Shown here in pieces: positions 1-12,304 of a DNA stretch of 64,000 nucleotides. The notes under the pieces are model-generated. The model was not told the DNA's origin. It ran no database searches and saw only the letters and a program-made list of their open reading frames with translations. The stretch covers positions 36,953 through 100,952 of the forward strand of contig KN832884.1 of NCBI GenBank assembly GCA_000827325.1, read 5' to 3'. Origin of the DNA: Oidiodendron maius Zn. Its lineage: Eukaryota; Ascomycota; Leotiomycetes; Myxotrichaceae. Every line of letters starts with the position of its first letter. Within the stretch, counting starts at the first letter, position 1. A program made the translations under genes and the position numbers.

Positions 1-1078
1 TTAACTCTATAGTATAAGACTAGCTATAATTAAAGTAAACTATAGTAGAATAAGGAAGTAGATAAAGTAATAGTAGAAGTATTAATAGTATAATATAACT
101 ATTATATTATAGTATTATAATATATATAGATAAAGCTTTAAGAAACTATCTAGAAATAAAAGCAAGTAATCTAAGAAGTATAAACAAGGTATTAGAGACT
201 AGCTTTTACTAGAGCTTTAAAGCAGCTAAAGACTCTCTAGAAACTCTAATAGTAGATATAATTAAGAAGTTATACTTTTTAAGAGTTACTAATAATACTA
301 CTATTATATTAAAGTAAGAATACCTTTTAATTAATATTTATCTATAAAGAAAAGAGTAAAACTTTAGTAAAGAGGTTTTTCTTTAATAGTAAAGTAGACT
401 TTTAAGATATTAAGGATATTATCTAGAAGAAAATATTAATCTAGTAGTAATTCTCTATTAAAAAAGTAGTTACTATAAAAGAAATTAAGAAAAGACTTAA
501 GTAGAAAGTCTAGAAAGTATTAGAACTAAATAATAAACTTTTAGTAAAGTTCTTAAAGGTATATAATAGACCCCTTTTAATAATTCTTATAGCTATAATC
601 TAAGCTAGCTTTAATCTTAAATACTTTCTAAAATAGTTCTATAGTATAGAAATAATAATCCTTAAGAAACTAAATAAAATACTAATATAATAATAAATAG
701 CTAAAAGCTAGAGACTAATCTTATTACTAAATATAATAGAAAAACTTATTAAGAAAGTAATAGAAAGTTAAATTATAGATATAATAGAGTTATAGTAATT
801 ACTATTAGAGAATCAAATAGAGAATAGAAAGAGTTAATTTATAGAACTTACTATATATCTAATTACTAAAATAGTATAGATAATCTAAAGCTATAAAGTA
901 ATAGCTTTATTACTCTAGTTTAATATTAAAGGAGCTTTTAATATAATTAATTATACTAGACTTCTAGATATTCTATATAAACAGGGCTTCCTAATATAAA
1001 TAGTAAAGTAGACTAATAGTTACTTTAAAGTATACTTTATAAGGCTTATATTTAATAGTAAAGTATTAAAGCTAATAT
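1..1078 (+). mobile_element. Tad1/I-like LINE fragment (reverse transcriptase part), RIP-degraded
   Basis: Non-LTR retrotransposon fragment on the plus strand, open to the left of the window. Read through its many TAG/TAA codons it matches the LINE at 47.8-48.6 kb on the other strand: the linker before the polymerase is at about 500-640, and the RT stretch with LLxFNIKGAFNIINYTRLLD at about 905-970, followed by LYKQGFLI. The match stops at about 1078, where the 3' tail of another LINE copy begins. The expected continuation (the QGSPLS and FADD-type motifs) was not found further right, so this piece was cut by that insertion and its other half is missing from the window or beyond recognition. 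Stops in place of CAG/CAA codons fit RIP. Confidence 0.7.
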
Positions 1079-2735
1079 TATTATTATTATTAATATTCTG
1101 TTTAGCTATCTAGCTATAGAACCTCTACTAGAAATATTATAAGGTAAACTATACCCCTTAGAGCTAGATAAAACCCTTATACATTAGTCCTTATATATAT
1201 AAAGCATCTTTGCCTAGTCCTTGCTACTACTTAGCTGGTCTTACTACCGACTATATAATACTACCTAGAGCCTCTATAGCCCCCTTTCTTCCTCCTTCTC
1301 CTCCTAGTCCTGGATTGCTATATACCTACAGGCTTGCCGGAACTCAGGGAGGCAGCTAATAGCTAGCAGCCACCTTACCACTATCCCTGTATAGGCTAGG
1401 TCTACCGTTACTACTATAAAGTTGCAGGTAGTTTAAAGGGGGTATAGTAGGAGGGGCCTCTAGAGCTCCTCTCTCTCTTGTTATAGTTCTAGATAATAGA
1501 GGACTATATAGGCTAGCGTTTCCCTTATAATACTATAGCAATAGAGTAGTATATTTACTTCTAGGACCCTTTACTAGAACAGGAATACTTAAAGCCCTAT
1601 CTTACTTATATAGATCTATATAAAAAGGGAGCTTTTATACTTCTTAAAGCTCTAGTGTTTCTGGAGTACTTTCTTCCCTTTAAATTCAGGGTCTATATCT
1701 ACTAGTTCTATACTAGGTCCTCTCTAGGACCTTGTCTATATCTTAACCTTATCTTCCTACTATAGTCTCTAGTCCCTCTTTACTACTTTATCTATTATTA
1801 GCTCCCCCTTAGTATACTACCTGCTTGCCTACTTTGCCTTCTATTCTCCTTTTTTAGATAGGAGTTATAATCCTACCAGCCTGATTCTTATCCTTTACTA
1901 TTAGAGGCAGGATACTACTATAGTATAGGTACTATATACCTTCTTAGCTATACCTATATATTTAAGCCTTGACTTAAATTCTATAACTCTTTTATTAAGG
2001 TATATATAGATTAGTAGAGTAGCTGCTTTAACTTTAAGGTATTGAATCTAGGTTATATAATATCCTCTAGTTACTATATAGAAGTAGTTAGACTATACTA
2101 TACTAAGGTGGTTAGTAATACCCCTAGGGTTTATTCCTGCTTTACTAGGTTTATACTATATAGATACTCTATATACTATTATTACCCTTATTACCTTAAT
2201 ATAGATTTCTCTTATATAGGCTAGGCTATATCTCTAGACTAATACTATAAGCTTTATAAGTATAAGCTTCTAGATAGCTAGCTTCTTCTTGACTTCTTTT
2301 AGGTAGCGACTCTACTAGAGCTTCCTATCTAGCCAGACTCTAAAGAATCAGGCTGACTCTACTAGATTGATTATATATCCTGTTAGACAAACTACCTTCA
2401 AGAACCCTATATACTTCCAGGTAAAGTATATAAGTTTACTCTTTTAAGGGATAAACTCTATACCTTTTGTTTTGGCCTAGTGTTTATAGACCTTAAATAC
2501 ACCCTCAAGTCGCTAGTAGTTCTCCTGGATATTGTAGCTAGTTACTAGGAGGTTTATATTGTCTATAAATCCTATAATTGTCAGGTTTCTATACTTCTCT
2601 AGGGCTTTATAGAGCGAGGCTATATAGAGCAGGAACAGGATCAGTGATAAGGGGGATCCCTGTAGAACCTCTGCCCTGATCTGTATCGGCTCCAACGCTT
2701 TACTGTTAAACATAAGCCTTGCAGAGTGTGCCCTC
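1079..2735 (-). mobile_element. Tad1/I-like LINE copy 1, 5'-truncated, minus strand
   Basis: Minus-strand LINE. Its 3' end is at the left, with an (ATT)n run at about 1079-1093 that is a (TAA)n-like tail on the coding strand, as in I-type LINEs. The 66-codon open stretch at 2513-2713 carries clear RT motifs: VLQGSPLSLILFLLYIASLYKALEKY followed by FIDNINLL, the degenerate FADD catalytic box. Leftward of this comes about 1.4 kb of thumb and 3' region. The whole segment is homologous, in order, to the five pieces of LINE copy 2 between 20.9 and 48.2 kb. Homology to copy 2 stops at about 2733, so the copy is truncated or joined to other DNA there. The region around 2500-2735 keeps more G+C than the rest. 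Confidence 0.75.
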
Positions 2736-5270
2736 TGAAATCCTATAGCTGAATCCTTTATTAGCCCCTTAAGCAGCTTCTAGTATATAACTGCAACCTT
2801 GAAGTTACTCAAGGGTGACTGTCTGTACTTTATGCTTTCAATACCCTTAGGGCTTGTCCCCCCTAGGTACACCCTATATCTAGAGGGTTAAGGAGCTATA
2901 GTCAGGGACTGGCCAGTCCCTAGCGGTGCTGCTAGCCAACTGCTCTAAATAGTCAAATTTAAAGGTTTATACCTTAAACAGACTGCAGGAGGTATACTAG
3001 TAAGGTAGCAGCTAGAACAATACTATAGCTAGCTTTTTAGAGCTAGGGGCCTAAGTGCAATTCAGGTAGCTACAACCTTAAAGGTTCCTCCCTATTAGTC
3101 TATTGATATATATATACTATCCTCTCAAGCTAGTGTAATGTCTTATCAGTTATATATACACTACTATAGCCTACTAGAGACCTAGATATAACCCTAGAGC
3201 CTGACTTCCTGTTACCTAGAGCTATCTCCAGCAAAAGGCTAACTGTATCTTATAGAAGGAGACATGTTTTAGTAGCTGCTACACCAGTACAACTATATAT
3301 ACTCCTCCTACTAACCTATACTGCTTCCTCTATATATATCCAGTATATAGTACACTATATCCTAGCAATATAACCTTAAAGGTAGGTTAGGTACTCTATA
3401 TACCTTTTATATAAGGTTCCCTATATAGGTCTACTAGACTACTACCTATAACCCTTTAGTCTTAATAAGTTGTTCTTGGACCTATATAGGGGTTAATAAC
3501 TTCTATTATATAAAGAGAAACACTTAAGGATCTTCTAAGCCCTCAAGTTATACTAGAGAGTAAACTATAACCCTAATATAACTATTTAGAGCTAGACAGT
3601 ATCAAGGGTATCCTATCCCTACTATAGTATATAGTAAGGTCGGATGATTATTATAAGCTATCTCCCTTTTATATAATCAATTGACTAGCAGGTAGTATAA
3701 TAGTTCAAGTTATAGTTGATTTAATATATATATTATATTGTAGTTATAGTTGTATACAATTCTTGACTAGAATTATAATAAAACTATATTTTATACCCTT
3801 AGCGACTATATAGTAGGTATATAGTACTATAGCCCTTTGGACTTGATAGACTAAAGAGTTAAATATTATATCCTTGATTTTTACAATATCCAGTACCCTT
3901 TTCAGGGCGATTCCGATAGCTGTTTACTAGAGAGGTTTTTTTTAAAGGTTTATATTACTAACTACTAGATAATAACTCTCTAGTAGTCTTTTAGAGAATA
4001 TCTAGAGAAAGCTCTACTAGTCTAATCCTTTATATAATAAGTATATTAACTATATTATTAGTAGTTTAGATCTAGCCTTAAAGATAACTCTATATTAGTT
4101 TATCTTTATAGCCTATAACTACTCTATAATCTTATAGTATTTATAGATATATAATATTATCTAGCTATTACCTCTATAGACTAAATAATATTTACTATTA
4201 ACTAGATAGTAAAGCTATCTAGTTTCTAAACTCCTAGCTAATTCCTATATAACTATTATATTATACTTACTATAATCCTCTAGTATAATTAGTACTATCT
4301 TCTAGTTCTTTCTTATATTCTAGTATACTACTAATAGTATTATTAGAAGAAATTAAAGCTATTTACTATAGTATCTTAAGTGCTTTATATTCTCTAGATC
4401 TTTACTATACTTATACTATAGCCTTACTAGACAAATATTATAATATCTTAATATATCTTTACTATCTAGATAGTTTCTAGAGGTTTTCCTCTTTTAGCTA
4501 CTAGCTAGCTAAAGGTATACTAGAAGCTCTTTAGCTATAGTAGTCTTTTATATATAACTAGATAGAAGCTATCTATATCTTCTTCTAGTTATAAGGCTAG
4601 TATATTACTTATATTACTACTACTATTTCCTTAAATAACCTTAAACTAGAGTAGCTAGTATAGATATATCTAGTAGGCTCTATTACTCTTCTATTTAGTA
4701 GTAGAATAGTCCTAGTCCTATATAATATAGACTTCTCTATAGTTAATATATCTCTTTTTACTATTATCTTCCTTCTTTAGATAGTTAGCTTCTCCCTCTT
4801 TATATACTATATAGATATAGTAGCTATATCTAGTCTATTTAGTATAGTACTATCTAATATACTTAAAGGTATAATACTTAAAGTATTGCTTTATCTATAC
4901 TTCTATATAGTAGAGTTTAATATTGAAAATTTAGGCCTTAAATATAACTTCTCTTTAATAAGCCTTCTAAATAATAACTATACTACTTATATATAGGACT
5001 ATATTAGTAAATAGCCTATAAGAAGTCTTAAAGAACTATATTTTATACTAAATAATACTAGATATATATTTCTTTAGTTTAATAAGAAGTTCTACTAGAT
5101 TATAGATATTATATAGTCTAAAGGCTACTATTCCCTTTACTATAACTATAAACTCCTTATATTTTATCTATATCTATACTCTAAATATAGTTACTATCTA
5201 TACTATCTCCTTAATAAAGCCTTCTATATTTCCTATAAATATTAGGACTATATTACTACTCTATATTCTC
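2736..5270. repeat. Degraded repeat DNA, family not recognised
   Basis: No gene. The part at 2736-3700 is moderately AT-rich, and the part at 3700-5270 is strongly RIP-like, with abundant TpA and stops in every frame. Neither strand gave a protein motif I recognise. It is the left flank of the LTR element at 5271-11644 and continues at 11645-12075 and 18599-20885, so it is probably one older element that served as target for two LTR elements and for LINE copy 2. It could be a DNA transposon or non-coding repeat; I cannot choose. Confidence 0.5.
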
Positions 5271-5565
5271 TATAATAGCCTAGCTACTATAAGCTTTATA
5301 AAGGGAAGTAATAGCTAGTTAAAGTACTATATTAATAAAGACAATTAAACTAAAGAGAGAAAAGTTCTCTATATAAATAATCAACTATATAAATACTATT
5401 TAGTCTAGATTAAACCTAGTACTAAAGGGATATAGCAAATCGCTAGTAGCTGATCTAGTCTGCTAGTCCTAATCTATTACTAATCCTCCTTAACTACTAT
5501 ATCTAGATCCTAGTTATAACTAGTCTAGTAGAACTATACTACTCTAGTCTAGCTAGGCTATTATA
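5271..5565 (-). repeat. LTR of element C1 (3' LTR)
   Basis: 295-bp direct repeat of 11350-11644, preceded by the TTCTC target duplication. It is the 3' LTR because the polypurine tract lies just inside it. The same LTR occurs inverted at 34181-34475 and 40260-40554. Confidence 0.9.
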
Positions 5566-8500
5566 CTACCCCCCCTTTAAGTAGTAGATACCTTTAACTA
5601 TAGTAGTTAAGTAGGTATATTAGACCTATTGTCTATTAGATCCTTATAGCTATTATATCCCTACTCTTAAGCTTTAATCTAGTTAACTAGTCTATATAAT
5701 AGTCCTAGCTACTATAGATATTCAATATAGAAATTATATAGTTTATATAGGAAGTATTTGAAATCTAAAGCTAGATAGAAGTTAAAGTCTTTATTATAGC
5801 TAATCTAGCTAGCCTAGTATAATAGCTTACCCTATAAAAGCTTAGTAGCTAGTATTTTATCTACTTTATACTTAGCTTTATCTATAATATATATAGACTC
5901 TAGCTCTAGGTTATATTACTCTAATAAAGGGTTATCTATTACCTTATATAGCTAGTCTATATAGAATATATTATATACTTTAATAGAGTCTAGTAGCTTT
6001 AGTTAGTAAGAGTAGCCTATCTTTCTTAAAATCTTGAAAGGGCTCTTATTCTAGTTATCTAGCTTCTTACTAGATTATAATATATACTAGCCTTTTTAGG
6101 TAATCTAGACCTTATCCCCTATATTAAAGTTAAGGATCTATTAATATAGATTAATATTATACTCTTTCTTATATTAAGCCTTCTTAATAGTTTCTTTACC
6201 CTTATTAAGAGTCTCTTCTATATAGGTAGCAATATCCTTAATATATTCCTAGTTAAGCTATAGTATAGTATTAGCTAGTACTAGCTATAGTAGAGTTTAG
6301 TTAAAGGAGGTTTAGAGTAGATAACTATTCTAGACCTTATATAGAGATAAGCTATTAAGACTATTATAGAGTAGAGTTAATTAAGTATAGTTAATCATTA
6401 GTAAATAGTCTAATTAGTTATCCTAATAGTAGTTTATAAAAGAGTATAGATATAAATCATTATATTAGTTAATGATCTTAGTTTAGCTATCTGTTTATAG
6501 GTAATCAGTAATTAATAGCTTATACTTAATCTCTAATATATAGTAAAAGGCAGCCTAAAACTCTAATATAAACTAGGGATCTTAGTCTAAGACTATTAAG
6601 TTAAAGGCTCTATAGTATTAGTAGATATATTAGATAAATAGCTAGACTAAGTCCTTAGTATTTATAGTCTTAAAGTAAGGGATAGATATTACCTGCTTAG
6701 TAAACTAGTTAATTATAACCAGTATAGTATTAAACCCCTTCTTATCTAATAGAAAACTCTTAAAGTCTACTAATATATCCCTCTAAAGCTTATCTAGTAT
6801 TAGTAAAGGGTATAGTAAGCTAGGAGTCTTATCTTTAGCTATATAGAATCTATAATAGATATAGTAGTTGTATATATATCGCTTAATATCTAACTATATA
6901 CCTAGCTAATAATAGTATAGATATAAGAGCTAGTAAGTCTTATCTCTATCTAAATAAGTAGTTAATATCTGATTATAAGCTTCTTAAATTAGCTCTATAT
7001 AAAGGTTATCCAGAATAATAGAGACAACTAATTAATCTATATATAGTAATAGTCTATCCTTAATAGTATATTTGTCTAGAGTAGCTAACTTAGCTTATAT
7101 ATAGAGGGCTTCTAGAGACTCTATATCCTTATTAGTCTAAAGTATCTAGTTAACTAGATTATTAGACTTATTAAAAGGGTCTTCTTCTTTAATAGATAGT
7201 AAGTCAATTACTAATATTTTAATATCTAAGTCCTAAAGAACTCTAGAATCTATCTAGTTCTAGGATAGAAAGGTATAGGTTTAATATTAGATCTTGATTC
7301 TATCTTAAGTAGCAACTTTAATATTCCTTTAGATAAGTATATCCGCTTTCTAGTTCTGTTTACTAAGCCTATAGGATATAACAAAATAGTATTTAGCTAG
7401 CACTTTAGTCTAGTAAGTCTAATAGCTAGTTAGCTACTTTATTAATATAAAGTACTCTAGAGCCTTATAGTTAGTATAGATTTTAATCTGTTTTATAGTC
7501 CTCTAGAGCTCTAGATACTATTTAGCTAATAATCTAACTATAGCTAGTATTTCCTTATTATATATCTTATAGTTATATTTAGTAGATACTATAGTCTTTA
7601 AGAAGTAAATAACTAGATATTATTCCTTATTAGAGTAGAGCTATAATAGAATACTAGTAATTACTCTATTTAATATATCTGTTTTAATTATTAACTTATA
7701 TTTAAGGCTATAATAGTATAGTATTAGTATAGCTATAAGCTATAGCTTTAGCTCCTTAAAAGCCTTCTAGTACTACTTATTAAATATAAATAGAATATTA
7801 GTCTTTATAAGTTAGATTAGAGGTTTAGTAATCCTTCTATAATTCTAGATAAAATATCTATAAAAGTTATAGAAGTCTAGGAATAACTAGATTCCCTTTA
7901 CTATAGTAGGAATAGTCTAGTTGATTACTATAGAGACCTTTTCTAGATTAACCTTAATACTATCTATAGTAATAATAAAGCCTAAATATTTAGTATATTT
8001 AACCTTGAATTTATACTTCTTTAAGTTAGTCTATAGGCCTATATCCCTTAGCTACTATAAGACCTTCTTAATATACTCTTTATAGTCTAACTTATTCTTA
8101 GAGTAAATAAGGATATTATCTAGATAAGTAGTATAGAAATTGTTTAGATAATTAAATAGAATATTATTTATATACTACTAATATATTACTAGTCTATTAA
8201 TAAGGCTAAAAGAGAGGACCTTATACTTATATAAGCTATAATAAGTCTAGAAGATAGTTAACTCTTTAGACTTAGAGTCTATCTAGATCTAATTAAAAGT
8301 CTAGTAGATATCTAGCTTAGTATAAAGTCTAGTATAGTTAATCTAGCTTAGTAACTTATCAATTAATAGGAGGGGATATTAATCCTTATAGATTATCTAG
8401 TTTAAGTTCTAGAAATTAATATAGAGATATAGATATCTATTAGCCTTATAAATAAAGAGGATTAATATAGTAAAGAGAGCCTAACTAGACTCTATAAAAC

Positions 8501-11349
8501 CTTTATAAAGGTTCTTGATAAGATAATACTTAACTTCCTCTAGTTCCTTTATAGTTATATAGTATAGTAGTCTAAAACCTAGATTATTAGGCTCTATTAA
8601 GTTAATCCTATAATTATAGGGCTAGTTAGGAGGTAATATATCTAATACTTCTTTAGAAAAAATATCCTAGAACTCTTTATAAGCTACTAGTAGTAATAGT
8701 TCTTATAGTATAGTAGACTCTAACTAGCTAATTTAATAGAGGTTAATAGTCTAGCTGCTACTATCTATAAGGCTTTAGTCCTTCTAATCTTGGATTAATT
8801 AGTTAATCTTATATAGACTAGTTAAAAAGAGCTTACTATCCTTTTAGTATAGATATAAACAAAAACTATTTACTAAGATAGTATTAATATCTATTTAGTA
8901 AGGCCTTTTAGCTTTAGTAGGCTAATAAAGCTTCTTTTAGTAAGGGAGGTTAAAGGTTTACTATTAGTCTAAAAGGTTATTATTTATCTTCTATAGATAG
9001 TTCTAGAGCTCTAGTTTAAAGGAGACTTTAGATTAAAGCTTCTACTTTAGCTTTAGTTAAAGGGTTAATTTAATCTAGCTATTAGAGGAAATTATAGTAA
9101 TCTCTATACTCTTATAGTCTAAGTTACTTCTCTAATCTATAGTAGCAAAGGCTTAGTCTTTATAATCTATATCCTTTTAGTAGCTAAAAGCCTTTAGAGC
9201 TAGAATTAGATTTTAATAGTTCTACTGGATTTCCTTAACTACTAAATAGCTAGATAGTAACTTAGCTAGCTAGATTAAGTAGTATTACTAGTAATCTAGT
9301 AAGATATCAAAATAGACTAGCTACTTCTATCTAATTATTATATTATAGCTTTCTAGATCTAATATTAAGAGAGATATATTATACTAACAATACTAATTAA
9401 TAGTCAGGTATAGCTATATATAATAGATAACTAGCTTTCTTAACTAGCTATTATATCCTTTAATCTAGATAAAGCTAGATAGTCAGGTAGTTTTAATATT
9501 AAAGGACCTAGCTAGATTAATTATAAAGAGTATATTAATAAATATAAATCTATTTACTCTAGAGTTAATAAGGGTATATAAAGCAATACTAGTTCTATTA
9601 GTTGATAGTATATAAGCTATAGTAAAGTACTATTCTTCTATAAGACTTCTTAAGTCAATTCTCTATAAATTAACCTCTAGAGAGCCTAGACTAGAGTCTT
9701 TATCTAGACCTCCTCTTTTTCTAGGTCTATATTAGTAACTCTATCCTTATAAATAGTATTCTTATAGACTTCTAGGTCTCTAGCTTTATTATTCTTAATA
9801 TCTTTAATATTAGCTACTTAGTCTAGTAGCTTATAGTCTATATATAGATAGCTGATCCCTCTATAATTAAAGTATCTAGTCTACTAGTATAGCTAGAATA
9901 GTAATATAACTAGCTAGAGGTTAGTTAGCTTAGACTAAGGTAGCTAGTCTAAGGCTAGTAGTAATATACTATTTACTTGACTAAATAGCTTTAGGAGTTA
10001 AGGATATCTAATAGCTAGATAGATAGAAAGTAGTTATATAGTAGCTTTAGTCTCTTAATCCTTTATAATCTAGCTATTAAAGTATTATAGATTAGTATTA
10101 ATATAGTCTAGATAGTTATAGAGCTTCTAGAAGTCACTATCCAGATTATACTTAGTAGCTAGAATATATAACTAAAGAGAAGCTATAACCTTCTTATATA
10201 AGTTATTAAAACAGTCTACCTCTAGGATCTAGCCTCTATTAGCTAGCTAGAGGAATTATATCTTAAAGTTCTAGAAAAACTCCTTATCCTTTATTTTCAG
10301 TTCTTTATATTTAGTATAGGAGTCTTCTTTATAATATTAGTTATAATAGATATTATTAAAAGCTATTAGTATCTTAGTATAGTTAAGGTAAAGGTTATTA
10401 TTCTCTATATTACTAGTATATTAAAGGTATAAATACTACTAAACCTCTCTCTCTATATAGTTAAAGATAAAGGACTAGATCTCCTAATTACTATTAAATT
10501 AAGAGCTATCAATTCAAATTTTATCTATAACTTACTCTTTCTAGACTTAATACTTAATAGTTCTATCCTTCTTTCTAGAGAACTAAAGAGAGTCCTTGTA
10601 TTTTAGCTTATATCAAACTATATACTAGAATTTAGATCTAGTTATTAGTTCTAGAGAAGCTTAAAGAGGAGTCAGGTTTTAGAGTAGCTAGATAACTATA
10701 GCCTCTAGCTTTTTAATCTGCTTCTAGATAGTTTTAGCCTTTATTTAACTCTTGACTTAAGTATACTAGAGAGCTAAGAGATTAGTATACTAGTCTAGGC
10801 TCTTAAAGGGTTCCTGATTAAGGAGGTTGCTTTTAAAAGAGGCTAGATATTAAATAGATCCTTAGGGTTTAGGAAGTCTATAAGAGATATCCCTTGTTTT
10901 ACCCTTATCTTTAACTAGAGGGGCTATATTAGTAGTCTTAAATTCAGAGATTAGGCTTAAAGTATCAAATCAGTTATATAGTTATATTATAGGTATATCC
11001 TGATTCCTGTTACTATAGACTATTAGAGATAGTATTCTTACTAGAATATATTTGCTAGTTATATAGATATATATTTAAGGGTTAAAGAGTATAAGAGGTT
11101 TAATAAGTAAGTAGTAAATATAAACAGGCTTAATAAACACTAGTTCTGATTAAATACTAGCTTCTAAAGCTTCTCTAGCTACCTTTACTTTAATAGCTTA
11201 TTTTATAACTATATAGTTAGAGCTAGTAATATCAAAGATATAGAAAAGCTATAGATTAACTAAATCTAATAGCTCTTAGTAAGCAGTAGTAGTATTTAAC
11301 TTTAATTAACTATAAAAGTAAAGAAGAAGAAAAGTAAGTTTAATTATAA

Positions 11350-11644
11350 TATAATAGTCTAGCTATTATAAGCTTTATAAAGGGAGGTAGTAGCTAGTTA
11401 AGGTACTATATTAATAAAGATAATTAAACTAAAAAGAGAAAAGTTCTCTATATAAACAATCAACTATATAAATACTACTTAGTCTAGATTAAGTCTAGTA
11501 TTAAAGGGATATAGTAAATTGCTAGTAGCTAATCTAGTCTACTAGTTCTAATCTGTTACTAATCCTCTTTAACTACTATATCTAGATTCTAGTTATAACT
11601 AGCCTAGTAGAACTATACTACTCTAGCCTAGCTAGGCTATTATA
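11350..11644 (-). repeat. LTR of element C1 (5' LTR)
   Basis: 295-bp direct repeat of 5271-5565, followed by the second TTCTC copy at 11645-11649. Differences from its partner look almost entirely like C/T and G/A transitions. Confidence 0.9.
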
Positions 11645-12075
11645 TTCTCTTTACTACTACTATACTATCCTCTTCTAGTACCTTATTAACTATCTTAACT
11701 ATTTAAACAGATATTCTTTTAGCTAAGTCTTTATTCTACTCTAGAGCTTATACTATAATTTCCTAGATTTATTACTCTAGAATAACTACCTTTAGTATAT
11801 ATACTACTCCTTTACTAGTACTATATACCCCCTTTATTACTACTACCTATATCTTCTTAGGTATATTCCTAGGCTCTAGAAGAGTCTCTTTAACTGTTTT
11901 TACTAGTATCTTAATAGTAGTTTATAGATTATTCAACTCTATAATAGTACTAGCTTCTAGTATATTTTAATATATTACAAGGATCTCCTTTAGTATTATA
12001 ATAAAGCCCTTTTCTTTATCTAGTATTATATAGTCTTTAAATAATTATAAGAGATCCTTATAATTACTCTCTAGC
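11645..12075. repeat. Degraded repeat DNA between two LTR elements
   Basis: A remnant of the older target sequence, left between the LTR elements at 5271-11644 and 12076-18598. It starts with the target duplication of the first and ends with that of the second. It is AT-rich, full of stops, and shows no recognisable motif. Confidence 0.5.
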
Positions 12076-12304
12076 TATAATAGCTTAGAAAGAATAGGGA
12101 TCTAGATCCTTAAAATAAGGTATAGCACTAGATATAAGGTATATTCAACTATTAATCAAGATAACTAAAAGAACAAGTTAAGGAGTAAAGGAAAGGACAA
12201 GAGTAGAGCTCCTTATATACAGGAGAGGCTTATTAGGTAACCTATAGAAGTATAATTACTACTATACTAGTAAACCGCTAGCTAATCTAGCCAGGTTTAT
12301 TATA
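12076..12304 (-). repeat. LTR of element D (3' LTR)
   Basis: 229-bp direct repeat of 18370-18598. CTAGC precedes it, and the polypurine tract adjoins its inner edge. Confidence 0.88.

Larger units (their letters stand above)
5271..11644 (-). mobile_element. Ty3/Gypsy-type LTR retrotransposon C1 (fossil), minus strand
   Basis: A 6374-bp LTR retrotransposon with paired 295-bp LTRs (5271-5565 and 11350-11644). The LTR ends read TATAATAG...CTATTATA, which is TG...CA after RIP. A 5-bp target duplication, TTCTC, flanks it (5266-5270 and 11645-11649). A C-rich run beside the left LTR (about 5569-5579) is the polypurine tract of a minus-strand element, so gag-pol reads leftward, with the reverse transcriptase core (YLDD-type box) near 8100. 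It belongs to the same family as the element at 34181-40554. It is broken throughout by RIP-type changes, with very many interruptions in every frame, and is an old fossil. It is inserted in unassigned degraded repeat DNA. Confidence 0.9.

Noticed and set aside
2042-2224. 60-codon plus-strand frame, and its counterpart at 40725-40907
   Set aside because: Both are antisense of the same LINE 3' region; the similarity between them reflects LINE homology, not a gene.
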